Position numbers and translations under genes: made by a program | Origin: Candidatus Hodarchaeota archaeon | Lineage (GTDB): Archaea; Asgardarchaeota; Heimdallarchaeia; Hodarchaeales; Hodarchaeaceae | Assembly: GCA_016840035.1 (NCBI GenBank) | Contig: JAEOTC010000038.1 | Coordinates: 1-64,000, forward strand | DNA: 64,000 nucleotides | Direction: 5' to 3' | Shown: in pieces, positions 28,705-38,653 of the stretch | How positions within the stretch are numbered: the stretch's first letter is position 1 | Layout of the letters: each line of letters starts with the position of its first letter | Notes under the pieces: generated by a model | Database searches by the model: none | What the model saw: the letters and a program-made list of their open reading frames with translations, nothing else | Told to the model about the DNA's origin: nothing

Positions 28705-29574
28705 ATGAGTGATTTCTTTAATTTGGTAAATAACAAGCAAGAAAATGCAAAAAACATTTTCGTCCTCGGAATATCATGGGATAAATCATCCTCTTATCGG
28801 CTAGGTGCTCTCAAAGGTCCTAATTATATTAGAAACTCTACATCATCACAAATTTACAATAGTTTTACTGAAACAGGGATTGACTTATCTCAACGATGGA
28901 ATGTGATCGATCTAGGAAATATCAATACAGCGTTTGAGGACCTTGATAAACTTATAACTAACATTCGTGACCGAATTGTTGAACATAGGAGTAAAGAACC
29001 AATTTTCTTTTTAGGAGGGGATCATTTAGTTACATACCTCTGTCTACATGCACTAAATCCTAAAAATACGGGTATAATCTATTTTGACGCTCACCCAGAT
29101 CTTTATGAAAACTATGAAGGTGACAAATTTTCGCACGCTTGTGTATTACAGCGAGTGTTCGAGTATACGGACATTATGCCTCATAACCTTGTTCAAATTG
29201 GGATTAGGGCATCCACAAAACCTCAAAGGGATTTTTCCGAAGAAAATGGAATTCTTGTTTATTCTAGAAAGGAAGCACAAAAACTAGAGTTAGAGAAAAT
29301 TAAGAATCAGATCAAAGAAAAACTTGGACATCTGGAACAGATATATGTATCATTTGATATGGATGTTTTAGATCCAGCTTTTGCACCTGGAGTTGGAAAT
29401 CCCGAACCAGCAGGACTTTCAACGTCTAATATTATAGATTTGATTCATGAACTAAGAGGATTGCCAATCAAATTCTTTGATATAGTCGAAGTAAATCCAA
29501 CTCATGATTATTCTAATATTACCGCGTGTGCTGCAGCTAAAATAATTAAAGAAATGTTAGGAGTAATTCCTTAA
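28705..29574 (+). CDS. speB: Agmatinase/arginase-family ureohydrolase
   Basis: A binuclear manganese hydrolase that probably converts agmatine to putrescine and urea. The 289 residues show the metal motifs GGDHLVTYLC, YFDAHPDLYEN and SFDMDVLDPAFAPGVGNPEP, all in family order, with a normal length. Agmatinase is the usual activity in archaea; arginase or formiminoglutamase activity cannot be excluded. It precedes the YaeQ-like gene by 48 bases on the same strand. Confidence 0.9.
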   Translation: MSDFFNLVNNKQENAKNIFVLGISWDKSSSYRLGALKGPNYIRNSTSSQIYNSFTETGIDLSQRWNVIDLGNINTAFEDLDKLITNIRDRIVEHRSKEPIFFLGGDHLVTYLCLHALNPKNTGIIYFDAHPDLYENYEGDKFSHACVLQRVFEYTDIMPHNLVQIGIRASTKPQRDFSEENGILVYSRKEAQKLELEKIKNQIKEKLGHLEQIYVSFDMDVLDPAFAPGVGNPEPAGLSTSNIIDLIHELRGLPIKFFDIVEVNPTHDYSNITACAAAKIIKEMLGVIP

Positions 29575-29622
29575 CTCATTAAGGGTTTAGATTTTAAACA
29601 GAACTGTTCAAGTGTAATTGAA

Positions 29623-30201
29623 TTGTCAATCCCGTTGAAAATCAAAGTAAAGGTAATTTATTTTCTGAATGAAGAGTTTTCATCCCAAGAAACAGTCATT
29701 GTAGAAAAAAAACGATCAGAATCTATGTTGCACATAGTTCTCAAGCTCTTCGCATTATTATATTTCTTTAAAAGCACCCATCAGTTAATTTTAGAGCCAA
29801 AAGTGCGAGTTCGGGGTTTTAGACCTGATTTAGTCTCATATAGACCTTCAGAAATTCCCAGTGAGGTCGAACCTGAAGTTGACCTTTGGATTGAATGTAA
29901 GAAAGTTAAAATCTCGAAACTAAAGACCCTTGCACAATATTTGCCTTTTTCACAGATATATTGGTTCCACTTAGATCATATGTTGAGAAAGAAAAGAATT
30001 GACCTTGAAGGATTATCAGAGATAGAAATAATTGGTGTTAATATTACTAAAAGAGATCTTGCAATTCTTGAGAATAGTTTAATTACTCAATCCCCAATTT
30101 GGAACGTAAAACAAGATGGAGGTTCAAATATTACTATTACCACGCTGAATTCAGAAATCTGTATAGAATTTATAAATATCAAGACGAAAAGTGATCACTG
30201 A
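29623..30201 (+). CDS. YaeQ-like PD-(D/E)XK nuclease-fold protein
   Basis: The 192 residues (TTG start) resemble the YaeQ family: an N-terminal strand pair, then KRSESMLHIVLKLFALLYFF, the acidic GFRPDLVSYRPSE, and VDLWIECKKVKISKLKTLAQ with the spacing of a PD-(D/E)XK core (D, then E-x-K). The strand QIYWFHLDHM follows. YaeQ proteins have the nuclease fold, but their activity is unproven. It lies 48 bases after the agmatinase gene. Confidence 0.6.
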   Translation: MSIPLKIKVKVIYFLNEEFSSQETVIVEKKRSESMLHIVLKLFALLYFFKSTHQLILEPKVRVRGFRPDLVSYRPSEIPSEVEPEVDLWIECKKVKISKLKTLAQYLPFSQIYWFHLDHMLRKKRIDLEGLSEIEIIGVNITKRDLAILENSLITQSPIWNVKQDGGSNITITTLNSEICIEFINIKTKSDH

Positions 30202-30208
30202 TATAATT

Positions 30209-31309
30209 TTACATAGTTTTTGAGTAAAGACCTCTGGTTGCTTGGAGAATCTGTGCATCTGTTAGGATATGAGTATCAACAATGAATTGATCAACAGACC
30301 CTATTGGATATCTAACTCCATCTAGTGGAGGTATAATCAGTTTTCTAAGCTCATTTTTGATTTTTTGAGTATTTATGATCATTTGATCCCGTGAAAAGAA
30401 TTGAGTGGCATTTACGCTAATTTTTGGTGTAATTTGCAGGGAATTTTGGTAATCAAGAAGAACAAGATAAGCTTCGGTTAATAAATTCTCACGTTTTCTC
30501 CAATTGTCTTGGGTTAAAATTTCAAGAAGTATAGGTTGAAGATCAGTGGCAATTGGGAGAAAAGAAAAGGCAAATCCAAACCATTTTGAATATGGAACAT
30601 AGGTTTTACATAAAATAAATGCTAATCTAATTATATATCTTACAAGTCTAGTAGCAACCAGCCTAGACCCCAAATCGTCTCCTTTAGGAGCAGAACGGCC
30701 AACAAACGCCATTTCTTCCGAAATATGGTCCCACTCCGAGAGTATCTTGAAGTACCATACATTCTCAGGATAATAAGAAAAATACTTTCTGACCTTAGGA
30801 AGTTCTCCAAGAGATTGGTGAAATATTTTTCCAGCTGTTAATTCAAGTAGTCTTTGTTCTGGCAGAATTAACCAATCTATATCAGTTAAGTTGGTAGAAT
30901 CAATGCAAAGTACCTTTCGTAGGTATGAATTGACAGTAAAAATATCCACACGATGATTTACAAGACCCTCAGATGTTGGTTCGAGAAACTGGTTCATATT
31001 ATCATTTGGATCAGGTTTACTCCAGTGAGTTGAATATCCTTGAATACTATATGGGAGTTTCTGCCGTAGAAGTAAATCTATCTTCTGATGAAGACTATGA
31101 TAGTCGGTTTCTGAAAGGAATAACTGTAATCGCGGACCCCAGTGATGATCTGATGATATATGATCATCAAATCCTAGAACTTCAGACCCTGGGCCGATTA
31201 ATGATGCATCATATTGTAATAACGGATAGTATTTTTCTAAAAGGGGTTTAAGGGCGTCTTCAAAGAAAATCTGGCTCAATTTTAAACCTTGGATAAAAGA
31301 GGGACTCAT
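30209..31309 (-). CDS. DUF4037 nucleotidyltransferase-fold protein
   Basis: The 366 residues begin GLKLSQIFFEDALKPLLEKY and contain LIGPGSEVLGFDDHISSDHHWGPRLQLFL, the signature of DUF4037. The GSE...D.S.DHHW stretch resembles the metal-binding site of minimal nucleotidyltransferases. The C-terminal half is helical. Family members are thought to be antibiotic-type or regulatory nucleotidyltransferases, but the substrate is unknown. It converges with the YaeQ-like gene with 7 bases between. Confidence 0.8.
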   Translation of the reverse strand: MSPSFIQGLKLSQIFFEDALKPLLEKYYPLLQYDASLIGPGSEVLGFDDHISSDHHWGPRLQLFLSETDYHSLHQKIDLLLRQKLPYSIQGYSTHWSKPDPNDNMNQFLEPTSEGLVNHRVDIFTVNSYLRKVLCIDSTNLTDIDWLILPEQRLLELTAGKIFHQSLGELPKVRKYFSYYPENVWYFKILSEWDHISEEMAFVGRSAPKGDDLGSRLVATRLVRYIIRLAFILCKTYVPYSKWFGFAFSFLPIATDLQPILLEILTQDNWRKRENLLTEAYLVLLDYQNSLQITPKISVNATQFFSRDQMIINTQKIKNELRKLIIPPLDGVRYPIGSVDQFIVDTHILTDAQILQATRGLYSKTM

Positions 31310-31788
31310 AAATTAGCATTTCACTTCAGAGAGAAAAACTTTCAGATGAGAGAAAACTAAAGGTGGTGATTGAAAGTAAAAGTATATAGTCTATAACGCA
31401 GCTAAAACCTGTAAAACACAATTTTCTATTTGAAAACGACATAATTTTATGTTAAAGGGCTTACATCTTTAACAAATTTGGATTCATTTAGTATTCGTGA
31501 CTTTCAGTCTTCTTATACTGATTATATTATATAAATACCCAAGTATTTTGGAGTCTTTGCATGAAAAATGGGGATTTTCCGAAAATGAACTTCTCAAATT
31601 CGGTTTGACGCTCCTTCACTTATAAAACCCTATTATCAAAATAACTACACTTACTTTCTACCGAACACGACCATGGGAACTCTTCTCTGACAGAATCACG
31701 ATCAAGAAGAGATGATTGTTGAAATACTTTGGAAAATTTCTTTTATTAAATTGGTCGTCTCAGTACTTATCATTAATCTTTCAGAGTA
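31310..31788. other. Intergenic region with no supported gene
   Basis: About 480 bases of AT-rich DNA. It contains a TATA-like stretch around 31528 (attatataaatac) but no credible ORF starts at the expected distance. The plus-strand ORF at 31716-31928 overlaps the small minus-strand gene and has no ribosome site. Nothing else is recognised. Confidence 0.4.
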
Positions 31789-31989
31789 TTAGAATTCTAT
31801 ATTATCTACCCTTTTACGAATCAATGTCTGAAGATCTTTCAAAGATTGACTACTCTCAGAAGTTTTTGAGGGTTGAATTTGACGAAATTTTTCTATCAAC
31901 AGTTTCTCTTCAGTGGTCACTCTCATGATGATATTCTTTGGATTTTCTGAGGTAAATCTACCTTTATTGTCTCTTTTCTGACTGTTCAT
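31789..31989 (-). CDS. Small hypothetical protein, about 66 aa
   Basis: Taking the internal ATG at 31989 gives MNSQKRDNKGRFTSENP followed by IIMRVTTEEKLLIEKFRQIQ and a coiled C-terminus. The basic start followed by one strand and a charged helix resembles small ribbon-helix-helix or phage-type DNA-binding proteins. The family is not recognised and the ORF could be fortuitous. It lies in a gene-poor stretch. Confidence 0.35.
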   Translation of the reverse strand: MNSQKRDNKGRFTSENPKNIIMRVTTEEKLLIEKFRQIQPSKTSESSQSLKDLQTLIRKRVDNIEF

Positions 31990-32049
31990 TCTAGATAGCC
32001 TTCTTTGAATCCTCGTTACACGGATATTTCTGACAATCAAGTGAATCAT

Positions 32050-32408
32050 GTAATTATTTTTCGTTTATTTATATACTTCTTAGAAGATACCGTGGGGTGT
32101 CCCCATGGGGGGGAATCTGGGCCCAAGATGCGCTTTGAATGGGAGAGGTTAGTGAAAATGACAAACTTGTTCAAGAAAAAGAAAAAAATCATCTTAACAT
32201 TTTATTTTTCCGTGTTACACGGAGTAATAATCATCAGAAAATTTACTATCAGGTATCATATCAGATTTATGTTCTGAGTGCTCAATCAGTTCATTTGAAA
32301 CATATACTTTGCTTGAAAAATTGTTCATACTACTAACTTGGGGGGTCTGTGGACTTATCAACACTTTCTCACTTCTTTTTGAGTGTAACAATTTGAGGAG
32401 AAATAAAT
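32050..32408. other. Intergenic leader of the Ycf35-like cluster, with GC-rich palindromes
   Basis: About 360 bases upstream of the DUF1257 gene. They contain tggggtgtccccatgggg at about 32093-32110, a cluster of overlapping short inverted repeats very unlike the AT-rich surroundings, and then gggccc. The ORFs listed here (32005, 32139, 32309) overlap one another in different frames and look spurious. The palindromes might be an operator or part of a structured leader. Confidence 0.4.
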
Positions 32409-32810
32409 ATGTCTCATTTTACAAGAATAAAAACGAAAATCACAGATCGAAGTTGTTTATTGAAGACTCTAAAAAATCTACAATATACCGTAGAAGAAGA
32501 TTCTACAATACGAGGATATAATCGAAGAACCCGAAAGGGGGATATTGTTATTAAAACGAATGGAGAATTCGATGTAGGATTTATTAAAGGTAAAGACTCG
32601 TCCTACCAAATTCTCGCTGATTGGTATGGAGCTACCGCCGCAATAGGGAAAAATCGAAGAGAATTTGCGAACGAAGTTCAGAAGGAGTATGCAGTTACTA
32701 AAGTATTAAGTGAGCTTCGCAAAAAGGGTTATCGAATCAGATCCCGATATATTAATGAGATTGGTGAAATAAAACTTCTAGTTGTCAAACGAGGGTGGGT
32801 AGGCCGATGA
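32409..32810 (+). CDS. Ycf35-like DUF1257 protein
   Basis: The 133 residues begin MSHFTRIKTKITDRSCLLK and contain STIRGYNRRTRKGDIVI, YQILADWYGA and a C-terminal LLVVKRGW. This is the DUF1257/Ycf35 pattern otherwise best known from cyanobacteria, plastids and some other bacteria. A ribosome site (gaggag) precedes the ATG at 32409. The stop region overlaps the start of the DUF2997 gene by 16 bases, and the AAA gene follows, so this is a tightly coupled three-gene operon. Molecular role unknown. Confidence 0.85.
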   Translation: MSHFTRIKTKITDRSCLLKTLKNLQYTVEEDSTIRGYNRRTRKGDIVIKTNGEFDVGFIKGKDSSYQILADWYGATAAIGKNRREFANEVQKEYAVTKVLSELRKKGYRIRSRYINEIGEIKLLVVKRGWVGR

Positions 32811-33013
32811 GTGCAGAAAACATTGAACTAGAAATCACTATTGATGAGAAGGGTAATATCAGTTATACTGTGAATGGAGTAAAGGGTAATTCTTGCACTG
32901 AAACTACAAAATTTCTTGATGAAGCTCTTGGGGAAGTAGCAAAAAGAGACTTCAAACGAGAATACTACGAACATCCTGTCGACGTCACTAATCGAGTTAC
33001 AACAAGAAAGTAA
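32795..33013 (+). CDS. DUF2997 protein
   Basis: The 72 residues show IELEITIDEKGNISYTVNGV, KGNSCTETTKFLDEALG and a tail with REYYEHP, the DUF2997 pattern. In bacteria this small protein is found next to Ycf35-like genes, as it is here. The stretch before MSAENIELE is short, so ATG at 32807 is the probable start, placing it 4 bases inside the end of the DUF1257 gene. Function unknown; it may form a complex with its neighbours. Confidence 0.82.
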   Translation: MGRPMSAENIELEITIDEKGNISYTVNGVKGNSCTETTKFLDEALGEVAKRDFKREYYEHPVDVTNRVTTRK

Positions 33014-33032
33014 CCTCCTCACGACACAGGCG

Positions 33033-34571
33033 ATGATTATGACTGACTTAAGTGAGGATCAACAGAAGAAAGTTGATATTCTAATTCGAGCACGTTATCC
33101 TCTCATCTATATTACCTCTTGGGAAGAAGAAAGGGTAGCTGTTATGTTAAACACACTTGCCATGAAAGCTGAAAAGCAATTAATTATTTGGAGTACGACG
33201 GAGGGATTTTCTGACTTCTCTGGTAGAAAAATGGATGGTGAATCAGTCGATCCCTTTGCAGCACTAACTTACATTACTGATTATCAAAGGCCAGCAATAT
33301 TTATGTTGAAAGACTTTCATCCGTTTATGAAAGATCCAGTAGTTATTCGGAAACTCCGGGATCTAAAAGTTCATCTTAATGCTTTGAAAAAAACGTGTGT
33401 ACTTGTATCTCCAGTTTTAGAAGTGCCTATTGAACTAGAAAAATTAATAAATGTCGTAGATTTTGATTTTCCATCCTTAGAATTGCTTGATACCGTTTTA
33501 GAAGGAATAATTGAACCATTAAGAACGAATTTCCTAGTGGATGTAAGTTTGACCGAGGAAGAGAGGGAAACTGTTTTAAAATCTGCCCTAGGACTCACCG
33601 TTGATGAAGCAGAAAATGTATTTGCTAAATCACTTGTTGAAGTAAAACGATTTGATCCAGCAATAATTATTCAAGAAAAGGAGCAAATAATCCGTAAATC
33701 GGGAATATTAGAATATTATCACTCAAATGAACACTTTGATAATATTGGAGGATTAGAATACTTAAAAGAGTGGTTAACCATTCGTAATCGGGGGTTTACT
33801 GAAAAGGCAAGAGAATATGGTCTTCCCTTTCCCTCTGGTTTGATGTTGATAGGTATTCCTGGGACAGGAAAATCGCTTACTGCACAGGCGGTTGCTTCCT
33901 TATGGAAGTTACCCCTATTAAGATTTGATGTCGGAAAGGTTTTTGGTGGTATTGTAGGTGAGAGTGAGCGAAACGTTCGCAATGCAATTAAGACAGCTGA
34001 GTCTGTATCTCCTTCAATACTCTGGATTGATGAAATTGAGAAGGGGTTTGCTGGGGTACAATCAAGTAACCAAACAGATGCCGGAACAACGAGTCGAGTC
34101 TTTGGTACGTTTATTACCTGGTTACAGGAAAAGAAGAAACCAGTTTTTGTTATAGCTACAGCCAATAATGTCAGTCAACTACCACCAGAACTTATGAGAA
34201 AAGGACGTTTTGATGAAATCTTCTTTCTAGATCTTCCCTCTCCAAAAGAACGTGAGGATATATTTTCTATTCACATCAGAAAAAGAAATCGTCAAATTGA
34301 GAATTTTGATATGAAAACACTTGTTGGCTTGAGCAAAGGGTACTCTGGAGCAGAGATCGAACAGACAATCGTTACTGCAATGTTTGAGGCTTTTTCTGAA
34401 GATCGGGAGGTCGAAACAACGGACATGATGAATGCGTTAGAAGATATGGTACCTTTATCACGTTTTATGAAGGAAGAAATTACTTCCTTACGTACTTGGG
34501 CTCAAGCACGCGCACGATTGGCTTCAAAAGCGGAACAACAGAAAAAATCCACCATAAAAATCGAGATTTGA
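33033..34571 (+). CDS. Ycf46-like AAA ATPase
   Basis: The 512 residues have an N-terminal Ycf46 domain ([31 protein letters not shown]) and a C-terminal AAA module: Walker [14 protein letters not shown] (about 272-284), Walker [12 protein letters not shown], sensor-1 IATANN and the arginine-finger region [11 protein letters not shown]. Ycf46 is an orphan AAA protein of cyanobacteria and plastids with an unclear, possibly CO2-related or photosynthesis-linked role there. Here it completes a Ycf35-DUF2997-Ycf46 operon in an archaeon. It starts 19 bases after DUF2997. Confidence 0.88.
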   Translation: MIMTDLSEDQQKKVDILIRARYPLIYITSWEEERVAVMLNTLAMKAEKQLIIWSTTEGFSDFSGRKMDGESVDPFAALTYITDYQRPAIFMLKDFHPFMKDPVVIRKLRDLKVHLNALKKTCVLVSPVLEVPIELEKLINVVDFDFPSLELLDTVLEGIIEPLRTNFLVDVSLTEEERETVLKSALGLTVDEAENVFAKSLVEVKRFDPAIIIQEKEQIIRKSGILEYYHSNEHFDNIGGLEYLKEWLTIRNRGFTEKAREYGLPFPSGLMLIGIPGTGKSLTAQAVASLWKLPLLRFDVGKVFGGIVGESERNVRNAIKTAESVSPSILWIDEIEKGFAGVQSSNQTDAGTTSRVFGTFITWLQEKKKPVFVIATANNVSQLPPELMRKGRFDEIFFLDLPSPKEREDIFSIHIRKRNRQIENFDMKTLVGLSKGYSGAEIEQTIVTAMFEAFSEDREVETTDMMNALEDMVPLSRFMKEEITSLRTWAQARARLASKAEQQKKSTIKIEI

Positions 34572-34799
34572 GATTAATGTTATATGATTGATTTATCAAA
34601 TCAACCAGGTAGAAAATTCTCAGATTGGTAAGGTTTTTTCTGCAGAATAGTCCTTCGACTTAAGGATTGATGGATTAATTATTCGAACTGGCTTTTAAAT
34701 GGAGGAATTTCGCCACATTCTCAATTTTTAAATAAGTCTAAAAAATTAGTATTCATTGAAGCAACCTGAGTCAAAGATCCTTGAAGGTTGGAATGAACT

Positions 34800-35363
34800 A
34801 TGTCTAAAAATATTTGTCAAAATTGTGGAGCAATAGGAGCAATAGATGATTTATTTTGCCAAGAATGTGGATCAAAATTTGTAATTCAAGATAAATCAGT
34901 CTATTATGATTCTAATTCTCGTGTTAGGGAGTATAAAGGTTACATTCAAATTATTGGAATTATAGAAGCAATATTCGGAGTATTCGCAATGTTTATTGCA
35001 GGTCTTCTCATATTAGTTGCAGCATTACTACCTGTTATTGCCACCTCAGAGACCTTTATGTCAGAAAATGAAGCGATGACATGGCATCCGATATTACCTG
35101 GTTCAGAAGGGCAAATCGGAAACTCATCTGGGATTTTTCTGTTTGTGTTACTTGTTCTAGGTTTTGTAGCCCTATTTATACTAGCATATGGTATTCTCGC
35201 TATTATTAACGGTCGTAGATTAATGAGTTATCGAAGAAGTGGACATTCAGGTTCAATGGTGATCAGCGTACTAAGTTTGCTGGCCATGCCCATGGGAACC
35301 ATTTTCGGAATTTTTAGTCTGTATATCCTAACCCGTCCAGAAGTTGATCAGATTCTCTCTTGA
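34800..35363 (+). CDS. Zinc-ribbon membrane protein
   Basis: The 187 residues start with a zinc ribbon, CQNCGAIGAIDDLFCQECGSKF, and continue with three or four membrane helices (IIGIIEAIFGVFAMFIAGLLIL, FLFVLLVLGFVALFILAYGIL and a last glycine-rich one). N-terminal ribbons of this type are common in Asgard and euryarchaeal membrane proteins of unknown role. It follows the AAA gene by about 230 bases and has its own TATA-like region. A similar ribbon sits at the C-terminus of two other proteins in this window. Confidence 0.7.
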   Translation: MSKNICQNCGAIGAIDDLFCQECGSKFVIQDKSVYYDSNSRVREYKGYIQIIGIIEAIFGVFAMFIAGLLILVAALLPVIATSETFMSENEAMTWHPILPGSEGQIGNSSGIFLFVLLVLGFVALFILAYGILAIINGRRLMSYRRSGHSGSMVISVLSLLAMPMGTIFGIFSLYILTRPEVDQILS

Positions 35364-35423
35364 ACAGTGAACAGAGATTCTTTCTCTTCACCATTTTCTT
35401 TATAATAAAAAATATACTCAGGT

Positions 35424-35687
35424 TTAGAGCTTGATCCTCATCCTTCTCATAAATTCCTTTCCTCCCATTTTATTCCAAAACCCTATTGATTGAGGATTAT
35501 TACTGGCTACTGTTAATTCGACATGATTCACTTGAAAGGTCTTAAACCAGGTGCAAATTGAGTCAAAAAGTTTTGTTCCGATTCCTTGTCTTTTATAACC
35601 CGAATCCACATTCTTCTTCATTGGGGTACCCCTCGGAGTATACTTAATCCTTCGAAGGTCCCCCTGGAAGGGAACACAGGTAGTCAT
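35424..35687 (-). pseudogene. GNAT N-acetyltransferase, C-terminal part
   Basis: The 87 residues contain GYKRQGIGTKLFDSICTWFK, the acetyl-CoA pyrophosphate loop of GNAT proteins, and VELTVASNNPQSIGFWNKMGG, the following motif B. A complete GNAT is about 150 residues, so the first half is missing. The frame upstream stays open toward the MBL gene but shows no acetyltransferase similarity. It is probably a remnant, less likely a minimal GNAT. Confidence 0.55.
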
Positions 35688-35779
35688 TAATGATTCGGAT
35701 AATGTTGAATAATCACTTATGAGAAAAAAAGAAAAGAGTGAAAGAGTAGGCCTTGATGATGCTAACGGAGCTGAATAGG

Positions 35780-36748
35780 CTAGCTAATATTATTAGCAAG
35801 TTTAAAGCCAAGTACTTGCCAAGCAAGGACATCTTTAATCATGATATTCGCCGTTGATATAGGATCTTTCCTGATAAGACGTCTAAGACCATTCATGACT
35901 CCTAGCATTATACGTATCTCAGGTTTGAGTAATTTAAATTCAGGAATAATCGGATTAATTTCTCGCATTGCTGTAGTATAGATGAAATCTTGATCATCGA
36001 GTTTCCCTTCCGAGTGTGCTTTACTAAATATCTCCCACATCTGGTTAAAAACATGTTCAGCCTCATCTAAAACAGTTTTTGCTTCATTGTCTATGATACA
36101 ACCAAAATGACATAAACTAATGGTATTATAATCAATATTTTTAAGTTTTTGAATTGTAGAATGGAAATCTTTCTTATTACAAAACGGAGGTAAAATCGGA
36201 GGTAAATATGCGTTATCGCCAGCTTTCATACCGATTGCATCCCCGACAAAGATGTTTTTATTCCTTTCATCGAGGATGGAGATGTGATCGGAAATATGTC
36301 CAGGTGTGTGATAAATCTTTAGAGAGATCCCACCAAGATCAACAGTGTTTCCCTCACTCAAGGGGGTTACATCCTTGATATTCTGAAAACTCCCCTTTTG
36401 ATCAAAAACGTTGTTAAATGACTGATCTTCAAGCAAAGGAATAGCCTCAGTATGGGCAAAAACCTCAATTGCTTTCTGTTCTTTTAACGCTCTTTGTCTT
36501 AATATGGGAACTCCCTGACAATGGTCCCAATGAGAGTGTGTCAGGATAATATAATCTGGGGGAAAGGCGTCTAGCTGCTTTAATGCTTTAATAATCCGTG
36601 GTGCGCCTGATCGTGTCCCACTATCAATTAAACAAGACTTCTCTGCTTGAACTAAATATACTCCTCCCGCGCCTGCAACATCAACATAGCCAAAATCAAT
36701 TAGAGTGGTATTGGAATTTATAGGTCCTGGTATCCTCATTCCAGTCAA
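35780..36748 (-). CDS. Metallo-beta-lactamase-fold hydrolase
   Basis: The 322 residues show the MBL metal motif YIILTHSHWDHCQGVPIL, a second histidine in YHTPGHISDHISI, the aspartate in FVGDAIGMKAGD and a final histidine in LCHFGCI. The start IDFGYVDVAGAGGVYLVQAE is typical. The HSHWDH variant keeps all ligands. Family members include glyoxalase II, lactonases and quorum-quenching enzymes; the substrate cannot be told. It ends in TAG. Confidence 0.82.
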   Translation of the reverse strand: MTGMRIPGPINSNTTLIDFGYVDVAGAGGVYLVQAEKSCLIDSGTRSGAPRIIKALKQLDAFPPDYIILTHSHWDHCQGVPILRQRALKEQKAIEVFAHTEAIPLLEDQSFNNVFDQKGSFQNIKDVTPLSEGNTVDLGGISLKIYHTPGHISDHISILDERNKNIFVGDAIGMKAGDNAYLPPILPPFCNKKDFHSTIQKLKNIDYNTISLCHFGCIIDNEAKTVLDEAEHVFNQMWEIFSKAHSEGKLDDQDFIYTTAMREINPIIPEFKLLKPEIRIMLGVMNGLRRLIRKDPISTANIMIKDVLAWQVLGFKLANNIS

Positions 36749-37015
36749 AATTTCTCCTCCTTAAACATAAAACATTAGAAATTTGGTTATCAAAATCCAC
36801 TCATGGAATTTAACCTATATAAAACTTGGGAACAAATTGCTTTTCATGGGATCAGAGATAATCTTGACACATTTTCTTACCCAAAAAGCTATACTCATGG
36901 GTGGGGTAATTCTTGACCAGAGACTCCCCAAATGATTGTAACGGAACAAAAAAGAGAATAAAAGCAGCTGCACCTGCTACTAGCCCACGAAGAAAATCCA
37001 TCTTAACCAAAGCAT

Positions 37016-38479
37016 CTATTTCCTGTGATCTGAATAGAGAGATTTAATATACTCAATAGGGGGTTTCCAATCATCAGGAAGAGGACTTTTATAGGGGGTC
37101 CGAGTGATCTTTTTGTTAAATTCGCTTTTTGCTTGTAATACTAGCTCAGGATTGGTAAATAATTCAAAACTAGCTAGAGCTAATACTTTTGCTGCATATA
37201 ACATCCCTTTATGTCCAATACTCATTCCTGCTTGGGCAACAAGTTGCCAAGAATGGCCAGGTGTCCCTAATATCGTACAAGTGGTTGCAAATTGGGCTAA
37301 AGGTGTAACCCAGCTTACATCCCCTACATCTGTAGAACCAGGTAGCGTTACACCCCTACTTACAAGAGGTATAACTGTCTTATGTAATTTAACTCCTCTT
37401 AATTTCTCTAACTCTTTCTGCATATCGATAGGGTAAGTTGCAAGAATTCTGTCGAAATAACCTTTCTCAAAAGTTTTGATAATACTATCAGCATAATCCT
37501 GATCACTTTGATCGTACGTTGGTGATCCGATCTGGTTCATCTTTTCATAAAGCAAGTCTTCTAGCGTAAGATTTGGGAGAAGGTTCGCTGATCCTCCCTG
37601 AAAGTCAATTTCAACTTCTGTTTCTGTCATAAGAGCGGCTCCCTTTGCTACTTTGACAACACGAGGATAGATCTCTGCCAATTGGTCAAGCTTAGCAGCT
37701 CTTACGAAATACCATACTGCAGCTTCATCTGGTACAATATTGGGAGCTTGTCCACCTTTTGTGATGATATAGTGTAGTCTTGCATCTGGTATAAGATGTT
37801 CCCTTAAATAATTACACCCCACATTCATTAATTCTACTGCATCAAGAGCTGATCTTCCATGATATGGATCAGCAGCTGCATGAGCAGTTTTTCCTTTGAA
37901 ATTAAAGACGACAGAGTAAATTGCCTGAAAATTGGTTGTTACTACCATGTTAAAATCCCATGGATGCCAAGTCAAAGATATATCAACATCAGAAAACGCT
38001 CCAGCTTTCACCATCCCCCCTTTTGCATCCACATTCTCTTCTGCCGGACAGCCATAATATCGAATAGTTCCTTGAAAATCACCATTATCAAATGACTCTT
38101 TCAATGCTAAACACGCTGTAAGTCCTGCAACTCCTAATAAATTATGACCACAACCATGTCCAGGTGCACCTTCTTCAAAGGGCTTTTTTATTGGATCAGA
38201 CGTTTGACTAAGCCCAGGCAGTGCATCAAATTCTCCTAATATTGCTACAACAGGTTTACTTGTTCCATGACTTGCTATAAAAGCAGTAGGCATACCTGCT
38301 ATGCCTTGTTCAATCGTAAAGCCAGCTTCTTTTAATGTCTCTATTAAGAGATGGGAGGATTTTTCTTCTAATAATCCAATCTCTGCAAATCTCCATATAC
38401 TATCACTAATTTCAATGAATTTCTCTTTATTCTTTTCAATCCAATCTAGAAAATCCAAAGGCAAACCAATGACCTCCAA
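37016..38479 (-). CDS. M20 amidohydrolase, AbgB-like
   Basis: The 487 residues match the AbgB branch of M20 metalloamidohydrolases, which cleave p-aminobenzoyl-glutamate or other N-acyl amino acids. Visible elements are FAEIGLLEEKSSHLL, EFDALPGLSQ, the metal cysteine/histidine motif PGHGCGHNLLGVAGL, the insert PEENVDAKGGMVKAGAF, and TWHPWDFN plus GKTAHAAADP, which carry catalytic histidines. The length suits AbgB. Monocistronic with about 270 bases upstream. Confidence 0.85.
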   Translation of the reverse strand: MEVIGLPLDFLDWIEKNKEKFIEISDSIWRFAEIGLLEEKSSHLLIETLKEAGFTIEQGIAGMPTAFIASHGTSKPVVAILGEFDALPGLSQTSDPIKKPFEEGAPGHGCGHNLLGVAGLTACLALKESFDNGDFQGTIRYYGCPAEENVDAKGGMVKAGAFSDVDISLTWHPWDFNMVVTTNFQAIYSVVFNFKGKTAHAAADPYHGRSALDAVELMNVGCNYLREHLIPDARLHYIITKGGQAPNIVPDEAAVWYFVRAAKLDQLAEIYPRVVKVAKGAALMTETEVEIDFQGGSANLLPNLTLEDLLYEKMNQIGSPTYDQSDQDYADSIIKTFEKGYFDRILATYPIDMQKELEKLRGVKLHKTVIPLVSRGVTLPGSTDVGDVSWVTPLAQFATTCTILGTPGHSWQLVAQAGMSIGHKGMLYAAKVLALASFELFTNPELVLQAKSEFNKKITRTPYKSPLPDDWKPPIEYIKSLYSDHRK

Positions 38480-38653
38480 TTATGCTAATACAACAATTCA
38501 ATTGCAACGATATCACAATTTATCTTTGTTATTATATTCGAAATTGAAAGTACAGGTTTAAGATGAGAGAATATAGAAAAAAAGGAAAAGATGGTTGCTA
38601 GCTCTAAATACGAAAGTAGAATCCAGATCAAACCAAGAATGTATAAAGAAAAT

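Noticed and set aside
31716-31928. Plus-strand 70-residue ORF
   Set aside because: It overlaps the minus-strand small ORF, has no ribosome site and reads like translated AT-rich noncoding DNA.
32005-32521. ORFs at 32005, 32139 and 32309
   Set aside because: Overlapping frames in the leader of the Ycf35-like gene with no coding character.
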